From positions 186,001-250,000 of the forward strand of contig CAZKBS010000001.1 of the NCBI GenBank assembly GCA_964551435.1: a stretch of 64,000 bases of DNA, written 5' to 3'. The notes under the pieces were generated by a model that worked only from the letters and a program-made list of their open reading frames with translations, did no database searches and was not told the DNA's origin. Position numbers and translations under genes: made by a program. Source of the DNA: UBA2020 sp964551435. GTDB lineage: Bacteria; Pseudomonadota; Alphaproteobacteria; Micavibrionales; UBA2020. Shown one piece after another: positions 24,084 to 32,569 of the stretch (its first letter is position 1; each line of letters opens with the position of its first letter).

Positions 24084-27000
24084 TTATCCGGCAGGTTTGG
24101 AATCGTTGCCTGCGATATCGTCCAGCTTGACCTTGGTGCTGCCAACAAGTTCATCGACGATCTTGTCGATAACCGCGCCGAGCGAGGCGTTATCCACGTC
24201 ACCCTTTTCAGAGAGTGCGGCAATCCGGCGGCGGATTTCGCTGCGGGCCGAACCGCCGGGGAAGTTGACGCCGAGCAGACGGCGCGCCTGCGCCGCGCCG
24301 ATACGCGCATAAAGACGGTTGCGGATGGCCGCATCCTCCGCCGTGGTCGAAAACGCCCACAGCTCGATGGGGCCGAGCGTGTTGATCAGGTGCTGTTCGT
24401 AGCGGCCTTCGGTGGTACCCAGAACCAGCAGTGCCGGTGCACCGCCCGCTTTCGGGCCCGTCAGCTTGTTACGCATGACCCAGCGTGCCGTATCGGTCAG
24501 ACCGAAGCGTTTCTGCGTGGCATCGACCGCGGCATCGGAAATCGCCGCACCGAGAACCCAGACGCCCGTCGCCAAGTCGACCATGTCGTCGTCGAAGTCG
24601 TCCAGCATCTGCGAGGCGAGGATGATCTGAATACCGCGCTTACGGCCCTCGCGCACGTCACGCACAATCTGCGCACGCACGGATTTGGTTTTCGACGTAC
24701 GGTGGAACTCGTCATAACAAAGACGCTTGGGCGTTTCGGCCAGATCCTGCAGGCGGCTTTCGTGATAGGCGCGGTATTTCGGCGACATCTGCGCCAGCGC
24801 CTCTTCGTTAATCCACCACGGGGTAACCAGCGCCTGACGCGCCAGCATGTACATGACGGCGGTCTGACGGTCGGATGTCGCGTCGCCCGAGGGGCAAACG
24901 TCGGCAAGGTCGAGCGCGCAGACGCGGGTTTCCGCGAGCGAGAATTTGGTCACCGACGACAAAATCGGGAATTCGCGGACGCCGGAGGTAATCATACGCT
25001 CGAAGGCGTGGATCACACCCTCGGACGAGGCGCCGATGGAGGTTTCTTCGAGCAGGTTTCTGATCTGCGGGCGGCGGGCGGCCGCAATCGCGTCGCCCAG
25101 CGTCGGCATTGCATAGCGCTGCGCCAGCGATGCTTCGTAGGTCAGGCCTTTGTCGAACAGCGCATCCACGACGTCCCACCAATAGGCGCCGGGAGCAACC
25201 TTGATATCATGCTGGCGGATGGCTTCATCAACCACGCTGTCGATACGCGGCAGATAGGGGCGCGGCTCCGCGTTGGCGGAAGTATCGTCACGCCAGCGGT
25301 ACATTTCATCGACGACCATCCCGCAAAGCTGCGAAATACCGTCGTAGGGGTCGGCCTGGCCGGGCGGCGTACAGATCAGGGTCAAAAGCTCGATCAGGAA
25401 GCTTCGCTCCGACACCTGCGGCGTACGCATACCCAGCTTGGTGTCAAACGGGTTGATCGCGAATTGCGTGGTCATCTGCAGGCGGTACGACGTCACTTCG
25501 TGACGGCGGTTCGGCGGCAAGGCGTCCTTGAGCAGCGAAACCAGACCCGCCGACGACGGGCCGATGTCGATAACAGCGATGAACGGGAGGTTCGACACAC
25601 CCGCCGCAAGGCAGGTGCCGAGGTTCAGCGTGTTCATCAAAACGGATTTACCGCCACCGGGCTGCGCGAAAACAAGGTCGAACCATGTCGTCGTCACGTT
25701 GGTACCGGTTTGATACGGCCAGACGCGGCCATCGGGGGTACGGAACAGGATGGAGCCCTGTTCAAACGGGCTGGATGCGCGCTGCCACGGCACCAGCTTC
25801 ATGACTTCATAGAGCGGCGCAACCGCTGGCGGCGCCGTCGAGGCGCAGTGAATACCGAGCGCCGAAGACATGACCTGATCCAGCGGATCGCCGGAGATCA
25901 TCGATACCTGCGCATAGCCCCACGATTCCGCCGACTGCGTCAGCGTGGAGAGGCGGTCTTCGAGAAGTTCGATATCATCCTTGGGCGCCCATGTCGCAAA
26001 CGACAGACGGAATTTGACCACGGGTTCGCTGCGCGAAATTTCGTTCAGCTTTTCAAGCGCGTCTTTCACCATCTTGTTTTCGGCGTTGGTGACGGCGAAA
26101 ATCGACGACAGGAACTGCTGCATCGCCATGCCCTGAATGCCGCCGCCTTCCAGCAGGAAGGACATACGGAACGGCACGCGCGCTTCGGACATACGCTCGA
26201 GGAACGCGGGGAACGGAATGGGATCTGTCGGCCCCAGCACCATGTCACAGCCGCCCCAGACGTATTTGCCCATTTCAACGACGTGGTCGTTGACGACGCG
26301 GGCATTCGCCATGGTCAGCTGCTGGCGCAGCGACGGCCAGAGAATATCCGACATATCGTTTTTCTTTTCGGGCGCGCGCGGAGCGATTTTATCGCCCGGC
26401 AGCACAGCACGCCATTTGCTGTCGATACTGACCTGCAAAAGGTTGGCGCGAATACTAGCCAGTGCATCATGCACTTCCATCACCGCCGCCTGAATACCCA
26501 TTTCCTTCAGCGCCGTGACGGTTGCGGTCGAAAAGCTGTTGTGACGGGTACGGATGCCTTCGATCGCGGCGAAGGGATATTGCGCATCGTCCGCCTTGAC
26601 CCATTTTTTGCTGCGGGCGCGCTCGGCTTCGCGGGCCATATCGGATTTGCTGAGTACAGACGGACGCGTCCACAGCACGAAATAGATTTCTTCCCACGCC
26701 AGATAGTGGCTGAGATTCTTCGCGCGTTCTTCGAAAATATCGTCGATTTCAAGGCCGGTATTCTTCGCGGCCATATAGTTGGGGCGCAGCAGTTTTTTCA
26801 GCTCGCCATAGCTGCGTTCGGGGTTGCGGCTGAAATAAATCTGCATCGCATGGCCGGGGCGGTCGAAACGCGTACCGATTTTAACCACGGAGTCGGAAAG
26901 AATACGCTTGTATTCAGCGTCACCGATGATCTGGCGCGCGCCATCGACGCGGACAACCGTTAACAAGGAGCCATCTTCGGCAACGAGGGTCGTGTCGTCA

Positions 27001-27086
27001 TCCGCCGTTTCGAGACGGATAAAAGATTCGACCGGCTGGCGCAAGATCCGGACAAAGGGCTTCAAAATTGCGTCAAACATACCCAT
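24084..27086 (-). CDS. dotO: Type IVB secretion ATPase IcmB/DotO
   Basis: A 1000-residue cytoplasmic ATPase of the VirB4-like class that powers the Dot/Icm system from the inner-membrane face. Length matches Legionella DotO (about 1000). The Walker A motif AQPGGGKS is near residues 473-481 and the Walker B region LCYDEFHRT near 788-796. The frame extends to 27143, but the ATG at 27086 (MGMFDAILKPF) has AGGGA nine bases upstream. It is last in the secretion operon, 359 bases after dotN, and ends against the bidirectional terminator. Identity rests on motifs, size and icm gene order. Confidence 0.93.
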   Translation of the reverse strand: MGMFDAILKPFVRILRQPVESFIRLETADDDTTLVAEDGSLLTVVRVDGARQIIGDAEYKRILSDSVVKIGTRFDRPGHAMQIYFSRNPERSYGELKKLLRPNYMAAKNTGLEIDDIFEERAKNLSHYLAWEEIYFVLWTRPSVLSKSDMAREAERARSKKWVKADDAQYPFAAIEGIRTRHNSFSTATVTALKEMGIQAAVMEVHDALASIRANLLQVSIDSKWRAVLPGDKIAPRAPEKKNDMSDILWPSLRQQLTMANARVVNDHVVEMGKYVWGGCDMVLGPTDPIPFPAFLERMSEARVPFRMSFLLEGGGIQGMAMQQFLSSIFAVTNAENKMVKDALEKLNEISRSEPVVKFRLSFATWAPKDDIELLEDRLSTLTQSAESWGYAQVSMISGDPLDQVMSSALGIHCASTAPPAVAPLYEVMKLVPWQRASSPFEQGSILFRTPDGRVWPYQTGTNVTTTWFDLVFAQPGGGKSVLMNTLNLGTCLAAGVSNLPFIAVIDIGPSSAGLVSLLKDALPPNRRHEVTSYRLQMTTQFAINPFDTKLGMRTPQVSERSFLIELLTLICTPPGQADPYDGISQLCGMVVDEMYRWRDDTSANAEPRPYLPRIDSVVDEAIRQHDIKVAPGAYWWDVVDALFDKGLTYEASLAQRYAMPTLGDAIAAARRPQIRNLLEETSIGASSEGVIHAFERMITSGVREFPILSSVTKFSLAETRVCALDLADVCPSGDATSDRQTAVMYMLARQALVTPWWINEEALAQMSPKYRAYHESRLQDLAETPKRLCYDEFHRTSKTKSVRAQIVRDVREGRKRGIQIILASQMLDDFDDDMVDLATGVWVLGAAISDAAVDATQKRFGLTDTARWVMRNKLTGPKAGGAPALLVLGTTEGRYEQHLINTLGPIELWAFSTTAEDAAIRNRLYARIGAAQARRLLGVNFPGGSARSEIRRRIAALSEKGDVDNASLGAVIDKIVDELVGSTKVKLDDIAGNDSKPAG

Positions 27087-27445
27087 TAACAAGCATCCCT
27101 GATTGTGCTGCCGAGAGTCCGGCTGTGAGGCGCCCACCCGCAAAGGGTGCGTTTTTGATGGCGCAGCATTGAATAATATATCAGATAAACCTTTTAAAAA
27201 CAGGTAAAAGCCGCAGCTTTTGCACGTAAATTTTGCCGGCGGGTTTTATATGCACCCCGTTATGACATGCGCGGCGTTTGCGCATTTTTAACGTAATGCC
27301 CGGCACGGCGCCGCCGCCGCGGATGCGCACGAGACGCACAGCGAAACGCGCGGCATCGCGGGTGCGCGAAATGCGCACGGAAATGAAGATAAAAAAACGG
27401 GAGAAGAATGAAAAAGATGATGAATAACGCGGGCGCGCTGCGCGG
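27087..27445. other. 359-base gap between dotN and dotO
   Basis: Just after the dotN stop (reverse strand) a hairpin with one bulge forms around 27423-27450, followed by scattered T runs; it could slow or end transcription. An AT-rich stretch around 27170-27195 might hold a weak dotO promoter. Short forward frames here lack ribosome sites. No gene is called. Confidence 0.4.
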
Positions 27446-28165
27446 TTATTCAGCCACCGGCGGGGATTTTTTGCTATCGGCGCGCTGGCGCAGTTCATAG
27501 AACAGATTGACCCAGCGCCGCGGCGGCACATCGCCGAAGGGACCGTCTTTGGATCGCCAGTACGCCAGAATCTGCGGGAACTGGTTGAATTCGAGGTCGC
27601 CCTCTTTGATGATGCGGCGGTCGAGCGGCAGAATACGGAAGCCCTTCAGGCGCCCCGCGCGCTCGCGGTATTCCTTGGCCTCCAGAAAATCCTGCAAAAC
27701 AGTAGCGAGAATACGCGGGCTGTCGGTACCAAGGCGGCGCTGCGCTTCTTCCTTGCGCTGCAAAAGAGATTCAAGCGCGTCGCGCGCGGCATCGGCCATG
27801 GGGCCTTGGGAAATGCGCGCCACATAAATCGCGCGGCAGATGTGATGAAGCGCGGCCTGACCAATCTCGGGCAGCCAGATCACGGCGCCGGATTGCATGC
27901 GCTCGACACGCTCCAGATGGAAACACTGATGACAAAACGTGCAGGCGCAGGCGTAATCATCCGGATTGCCGCTCTGGCCGTTTTTGCCGATATAGTTCAC
28001 TTCCTGATATTTGCGCGATTGAAAACCGCAGTAGCGGCAGGTGTGCTGATCACGCTCCAGCACTTTTTGGCGTATCTCTTCGGACGGCTGATGCACATCC
28101 GTAGAAAGAATACGCCCGGCATCGGACAATCCGCTGATGCCGGGCGATATCCTTAAATAGGCCAT
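27446..28165 (-). CDS. dotN: Dot/Icm coupling-complex protein IcmJ/DotN
   Basis: A 239-residue zinc protein. CRYCG (Cys43, Cys46) and the cluster CACTFCHQCFH (residues 73-83) provide the ligands, matching the HNH-like zinc fold of DotN. In Legionella DotN joins DotL and DotM in the type IV coupling complex that collects substrates. DotL and DotM are not in this window. AAGGATATTGAT precedes the ATG. Order after dotP and before dotO is exactly that of Legionella. Confidence 0.9.
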   Translation of the reverse strand: MAYLRISPGISGLSDAGRILSTDVHQPSEEIRQKVLERDQHTCRYCGFQSRKYQEVNYIGKNGQSGNPDDYACACTFCHQCFHLERVERMQSGAVIWLPEIGQAALHHICRAIYVARISQGPMADAARDALESLLQRKEEAQRRLGTDSPRILATVLQDFLEAKEYRERAGRLKGFRILPLDRRIIKEGDLEFNQFPQILAYWRSKDGPFGDVPPRRWVNLFYELRQRADSKKSPPVAE

Positions 28166-28207
28166 ATCAATATCCTTGAATAGATGCTTGAGCGGCCTAT
28201 CCCTCCA

Positions 28208-28615
28208 TTAACCGGGGTTGAACAGGTCGGAGGAGTTTTCGAGTTTCAGGTTCGAAACGTCGGCCTTAGCCAGGTCGCCGTCAGAGATCGAACCCTGCAT
28301 GATACGCATCATGAACGGCAGGGCGAGGAACATGCCACCGCAAGCCAGACGGATCAGGGCGTCTTTCATCGGAGCCTGAGCCGGGTTGTCCACGTGCTGT
28401 TTCAGTTTGAAGATACCAGCGAGAGCGAGACCTGCACCAGCGATGTACGCGAGGGTGGAGATCAGGGCAACCGTACCGGAAACCGCCTGAACAACGTTTT
28501 TGCTGGCTTGCGTCAGGTCGTCAGCAGAAGATGCGAGAGCAGCAGTGCTTTGACCTGCGAGCATACCAACGGTTGCTGCAGCGGCGAGTTTGTGAGAGAG
28601 TTTTGACCGTTTCAT
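28208..28615 (-). CDS. dotP: Inner-membrane protein IcmD/DotP
   Basis: A 135-residue protein with an N-terminal signal-like segment and two further hydrophobic helices flanking the GIFKLKQHVDNPAQ loop, with CGGMFLALPFMMRIMQGS after it. These features match IcmD/DotP, a small inner-membrane Dot/Icm component. AAAAGGAGG before the ATG is the strongest ribosome-binding site in the operon, suggesting high production. The same core recurs in the N-terminal half of the upstream dotE gene. Confidence 0.85.
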   Translation of the reverse strand: MKRSKLSHKLAAAATVGMLAGQSTAALASSADDLTQASKNVVQAVSGTVALISTLAYIAGAGLALAGIFKLKQHVDNPAQAPMKDALIRLACGGMFLALPFMMRIMQGSISDGDLAKADVSNLKLENSSDLFNPG

Positions 28616-28676
28616 TTGTAGTTCCTCCTTTTACTTACACACAGTTTATTATCGTAGCACGCTTTTATCGTGTCTA

Positions 28677-29612
28677 CTAGGTAAATGAGAGTCCCGTGAC
28701 GTTCGCGGTCCGCATGATCACGTTGATCAGCTCGCCGAGGTTAATCGCCAAAGTGCCCCCGAACAGGAACGTCAGACCTTGTGCAACAGTGGCCCCTTGC
28801 TGGCCATCGGCAAAAGCTCTTAAGACGAACCATCCTCTGATAAAAGCGATGTAACCGACAAGCATGACGAATGCCATTACCGCTTCTATAACTGTTTGAA
28901 TACGCTCGCGGTCTTCGGTCTCGGTGATGACCGTCGTCGCGACGAGTGCATTGGTTTTCAACGCGTTGCCGCCATTACCAAACAAGCTGTTGGCAAAGGT
29001 ACCCATGGAATCCCCGAAGGAGAACAGAGCACCGGAGGCAATAAAGGTGGTGATGGTACCAGCGCCGCCGGGGCCGCGCGGGCCCTCTTCCATGCGCTTG
29101 GTCAGGCGGGAAATACCGACCAGCAGCAGGGCGATCGCAGAAAGATAGCTGAAAGCCGTGAGCAGCGCTTCGGCAGGGCCGGCGATGTTGCTCATCACGT
29201 CGAAGACCATCTTGTCGAGACCGCCGTCCGACAGATCGGCCATGGTGGTGCCGGAGTTCGTCAGTTTGTTGCTGCCGATATCCTCGACGCCGAACAGCGA
29301 GCCGCGGACAACGCGGATCACAAACGGCAGCGACAAGAACATACCACCGGCCAGCATGCGCTTGATGCCTTCGGCCAGTTTGGTTTGCGCCGGATTATCG
29401 ACGTGATCTTTGAACTTGAAAATACCGGTAACGGCAAGAATACAGCCGAAGATATAGGAAATGGTGGAAAGAATGCCCGAAAAACCATCCCACGACGCGA
29501 CCACGTTGGTCATGATGTCGCCGAGCTTTTGTCCCGCAAAGGCCGCATCGGCGGATACCACTGTAAACAGCGCGGCCAGCAACGCAGTCTTGCAGAGATG
29601 TCTATTCCACAT
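28677..29612 (-). CDS. dotE: IcmC/DotE-like membrane protein with an IcmD-like N-terminal half
   Basis: A 311-residue protein, longer than Legionella IcmC (about 190). Residues 1-110 repeat the IcmD pattern (signal segment, GIFKFKDHVDNPAQ, GGMFLSLPFVIRVVRGS). Residues about 125-311 hold four hydrophobic helices and the LLVGISRLTKRMEEGPRGPGG loop expected of IcmC/DotE. I read it as an IcmD-IcmC fusion derived by duplicating the neighbouring dotP. It is the first gene of the second secretion transcription unit, with a promoter at 29643-29670 and GAGGG before the ATG. Confidence 0.8.
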   Translation of the reverse strand: MWNRHLCKTALLAALFTVVSADAAFAGQKLGDIMTNVVASWDGFSGILSTISYIFGCILAVTGIFKFKDHVDNPAQTKLAEGIKRMLAGGMFLSLPFVIRVVRGSLFGVEDIGSNKLTNSGTTMADLSDGGLDKMVFDVMSNIAGPAEALLTAFSYLSAIALLLVGISRLTKRMEEGPRGPGGAGTITTFIASGALFSFGDSMGTFANSLFGNGGNALKTNALVATTVITETEDRERIQTVIEAVMAFVMLVGYIAFIRGWFVLRAFADGQQGATVAQGLTFLFGGTLAINLGELINVIMRTANVTGLSFT

Positions 29613-29642
29613 GCGATATACCCTCAGTCCTGTTTAGAGGTC

Positions 29643-29670
29643 ATACTATAATTACATCATCTTTTGTAAA
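29643..29670 (-). promoter_or_regulatory. Promoter of the dotE-dotP-dotN-dotO unit
   Basis: Reverse strand TTTACA, 16-base spacer, TAGTAT, about 30 bases before the dotE start codon. Confidence 0.5.
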
Positions 29671-29768
29671 TCTGTGCAAACAGACAGTTGGCGGACGTGT
29701 GTTGTATACCACCCAACTCTTTGATTTTTATTGATAAAAATAAGAGTTTCGAGGCGTACAAAAGCAGG

Positions 29769-29812
29769 AAAAAAAGAAGAAAAAAGACCGTTTTTTGGTT
29801 AAAAAACCGTCG
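29769..29812 (-). terminator. Terminator between dotF and dotE
   Basis: On the reverse strand a stem of about 10 bp with one mismatch (29787-29812, loop AACC) is followed by a long T-rich tract (29769-29786). It ends the dotF-side transcript. Confidence 0.65.
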
Positions 29813-29830
29813 CGCGGGCCCAAAAACCTA

Positions 29831-29845
29831 TGAGAATGATTCTCA
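29831..29845. promoter_or_regulatory. Perfect 7-1-7 palindrome resembling a Fur box
   Basis: TGAGAATGATTCTCA is a perfect inverted repeat with a single central base, differing from the Fur 7-1-7 core TGATAAT-n-ATTATCA by one symmetric change. It lies 9 bases past the dotF stop and about 160 bases upstream of the dotE promoter, an unusual operator position, so it may instead be part of an RNA hairpin. Confidence 0.35.
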
Positions 29846-29853
29846 AAAGTTAG

Positions 29854-31101
29854 TTATTGGTTAATCGAACCACGCGTACCGTTAACAACCCAGCGGCCCT
29901 GTGCATCGGTAGCGATGGACGTTACTTTGCCAATACCCGGCAGGGTATCGCCCACGCTTACCGTACGCATTTCATTAGACCCCTTTTCGGACACCCAGGC
30001 CATACCGGGCTTGGCCGAACGCAGGGTCCAGCTGACACGTTTGGCGGGGGCGGCTGCCTTGGGGGTAGATTTTACCGCGGCAGCAGGCTTGGCATCCGCT
30101 TTAGCGGCGTCATCTGCCTTTGCACTGCTATCGGCAGCTTTGGGGGCTGCTTTTGCGGCGTCCTTGGCTTCTTTTTGCGCGGATTTGAGATCTGCCTGCG
30201 CTTTGCTCAGCTCTTCGGATTTTTTCGACAGGTCGTCCTGTGCCTGCTTCAGCGATTTTTCGCTGGCAGTCAGGGATTTTTGCAAATCCGCCAGCTGCTT
30301 TTCGAGGTCTGCAATGCGCGCCTTATCCGCCGCGTTATCCGTCGCCGTCATCGTCGCCGCAGGGGCCGCGGTTTCAACGGGGGCCGCCGTCGCCGGCGTA
30401 GCCGTTTCAACCGGTGCTGCCTGCTCAGGCGCCGCGGCAAAAGGATCGACGATATTATGGTTGCTGCTTGCGCTGTTATCCGCCGCCGCGCCGGTTTGCG
30501 CTGCAGGCGCTTCGCCGAGAGCCGCAGGGCCGTCACCCATTACCGCGAAGGGATCGACGATGTTCGAAGTACCCGCAGGGGCAGCGCGCGTCTCGGCCGT
30601 TGTCGCGGGCGCATTCTGCGCAGGAGCAGCGCCTTCGCTGGCAAAGGGATCCCAAGGAGCGTTGATGCTGTCGCTGGATTCTGCCGCAGACATATCGGGA
30701 ATGGCGTTTGCTTCAGGCATTGCGCCGACGCTGTCCGTTGCAGCCATCGTACCGACTGGTGCGGCAGGCTGCGGGGGCAGACTGTCGGCCGGCAAATCCG
30801 CCGAAGCGGTCATCGCCGGCGCGGCAGGCGTTTTCGGCGCCGGTGCAGGCGCCTGCGCCGTCTGCGTCAAGCCGGGAATATCAAACGGCAGCTGCACGCC
30901 CAGAAACTTGACGGCCGCAAAACCGCCACCGCCCAGCAAGGCAAGCAGGATCAAAACGGCAAACAACCCGCCGCCGGATTTCTTCTTGGCGGGTTTTTCT
31001 TTCGCCTGCTCTTCCTGACCTTCATCAAGAGACACGTCGTCGAAAGATTCCTCGGAGGTTTCTTCTTCGAGTTCGAGATCAAATCCGTCTTTGTTGGTCA
31101 T
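29854..31101 (-). CDS. dotF: IcmG/DotF-like core-complex protein
   Basis: A 415-residue inner-membrane protein: acidic cytoplasmic N-terminus (1-40), one membrane segment (about 45-65), a long Pro/Ala-rich periplasmic linker, a coiled coil (about 255-320), and a compact C-terminal domain with AKPGMAWVSEKGSNEMRTVSVGD. Membrane topology, coiled coil and position match DotF, which contacts DotG and may help recruit substrates. The linker carries three spaced DPFA motifs (WDPFA, IVDPFA, IVDPFA), not a feature I know from DotF. The C-terminal domain is better conserved than the rest. Confidence 0.82.
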   Translation of the reverse strand: MTNKDGFDLELEEETSEESFDDVSLDEGQEEQAKEKPAKKKSGGGLFAVLILLALLGGGGFAAVKFLGVQLPFDIPGLTQTAQAPAPAPKTPAAPAMTASADLPADSLPPQPAAPVGTMAATDSVGAMPEANAIPDMSAAESSDSINAPWDPFASEGAAPAQNAPATTAETRAAPAGTSNIVDPFAVMGDGPAALGEAPAAQTGAAADNSASSNHNIVDPFAAAPEQAAPVETATPATAAPVETAAPAATMTATDNAADKARIADLEKQLADLQKSLTASEKSLKQAQDDLSKKSEELSKAQADLKSAQKEAKDAAKAAPKAADSSAKADDAAKADAKPAAAVKSTPKAAAPAKRVSWTLRSAKPGMAWVSEKGSNEMRTVSVGDTLPGIGKVTSIATDAQGRWVVNGTRGSINQ

Positions 31102-31156
31102 CCCTGCAGTACCTTATGTCTGGATATTGCGTTTGTATTAAAAAGCTCCGGGCGGC

Positions 31157-32569
31157 TTATTGGGCGCCGACGCCAACCTTCAGGCCGACTTCGTCGGTCG
31201 TGACGGTTTTCAGCATCAGAATACCAAAGGTCGTACCCTTCGCCAGTTTGATGGTGATGGGGCGCTTCGCCTGCTCGCTGAGCACGGAAGACACCTCACC
31301 CGCGGCTTCCTCGACACCTTTCATGAGTTCTTTTTTGGTGTCCAGAGGCTCTTCCTGCTGCACCACGCCGCCGCCACCGGTTGTGGTGGTGGAAGTGACG
31401 CTTTTAGACGCCGCCGAAGCATAACCTTCGAGGAACTTCGCGGCAGCCGGCAGAATCACACGGCGGAAATAGTGGCGGTCGATGTCGGTTTTCATACCGG
31501 CCAGCGTGGTTTTTTCATCCAGCGCGATACCGTCGATGGCATAGCCGACGCCTTCTTTGACGATGACGCTGAATTCAAGCACCAGATATTCTTCTTCGAC
31601 CTTGTAGCCGCCAAGCGCGCGGCCACCGGCAAACGGACCGGAGAGGACATGCGCCAGAACCGGCCCCGGAATATCGGAGTTCAGTTCGTTCAGCAGCTGG
31701 GCATAGGCGATAGAGCCCGCGGGAGAAATCAGACGCGTTTCCGGCTTGGACGAGGCCTTCGTCGCCGTCGCCGCGCCTGCAGCCGTACCGGCTGCCGCAC
31801 CCGGCATCGACATGCCCGGCAATGCGCCGCCCGGCATGGTCATGCCGCCCATGGAGCCGCCGGAAGCCTGCATGCTTCCCTCTTCGCGGATCATGACGTC
31901 GTATTCCGAATCAACCTTGGTGATCGATTTCACCTTGGAGGGCATCGGCGCCTGCGCGGCGATAATCACGCGCATCTGCTCCGACAGCGCCTTGGCCGCG
32001 TTGGGGTCCATTTTCATGGCCGCCTGCTGCGGACGTACGGGCTGCGCCATGGGCACAACGTCGGGCTCTTTTTCAGCCGGTGCGTCCTGCGAGGGCGCAT
32101 TCGACATATCTACGTTGGCGCGGGCGCTGGCAGCCTGACGCCATGCCGCGAGCGGATCTTCTTCGGTTGCGCGCGGCGGTTCGGGAATATTGATGGTATC
32201 CGACGTGGTCGCATCGATCGAGGTCGGCAGGAAGCTGGTGCCCCTGTCAACGCTCTTCTTGAGTTCCTGTTCGTTGTTCTTGTTGATACGCTCGATCATC
32301 GCCTGATCAACATCTTCGACCGACCCGGGGGCCGCGCGGACATCGCTGGTCTGAATGTTGGTGCGTGCCTTGCCCTCGGGCCCTTCTTCTTTGGGCGCGA
32401 AAATCATGTAGGCGCCAAAAAGAACCGCTGCACCAAGAACCACAGCGCCGATTTTCATCAGCGGGTTATTGTCCCACGACTCTTTGAACGAGGCTTTGGG
32501 GGCCGCGCTGTCCTGCTCGAAATCGTCTTCGGGCGTATCGATGTCGAGATCGTTGTCGTTATTGGTCAT
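31157..32569 (-). CDS. dotG: IcmE/DotG core-complex channel protein (short form)
   Basis: A 470-residue protein with one membrane segment (about 40-58), a proline/charged periplasmic linker, a Gly/Met-rich hinge with repeated GGxxMPG/GMSMPG units (about 235-265), and a C-terminal VirB10/TrbI-like domain (about 285-470) containing AGSIAYAQLLNELNSDIPGPVLAHV and FGILML. DotG spans the envelope from inner to outer membrane. Legionella DotG is about 1050 residues because of a large repeat region, which is absent here. It overlaps dotH by 4 bases. Confidence 0.9.
   Translation of the reverse strand: MTNNDNDLDIDTPEDDFEQDSAAPKASFKESWDNNPLMKIGAVVLGAAVLFGAYMIFAPKEEGPEGKARTNIQTSDVRAAPGSVEDVDQAMIERINKNNEQELKKSVDRGTSFLPTSIDATTSDTINIPEPPRATEEDPLAAWRQAASARANVDMSNAPSQDAPAEKEPDVVPMAQPVRPQQAAMKMDPNAAKALSEQMRVIIAAQAPMPSKVKSITKVDSEYDVMIREEGSMQASGGSMGGMTMPGGALPGMSMPGAAAGTAAGAATATKASSKPETRLISPAGSIAYAQLLNELNSDIPGPVLAHVLSGPFAGGRALGGYKVEEEYLVLEFSVIVKEGVGYAIDGIALDEKTTLAGMKTDIDRHYFRRVILPAAAKFLEGYASAASKSVTSTTTTGGGGVVQQEEPLDTKKELMKGVEEAAGEVSSVLSEQAKRPITIKLAKGTTFGILMLKTVTTDEVGLKVGVGAQ

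Noticed and set aside
24048..26963. 971-codon forward frame antisense to dotO
   Set aside because: Composition is that of a reverse-complement shadow (rich in R, H, Q, A, without domain features); dotO on the other strand has motifs, ribosome site and order.
27270..27425. 43-codon forward frame in the dotN-dotO gap
   Set aside because: Highly basic, no ribosome site, and overlaps the hairpin behind dotN.
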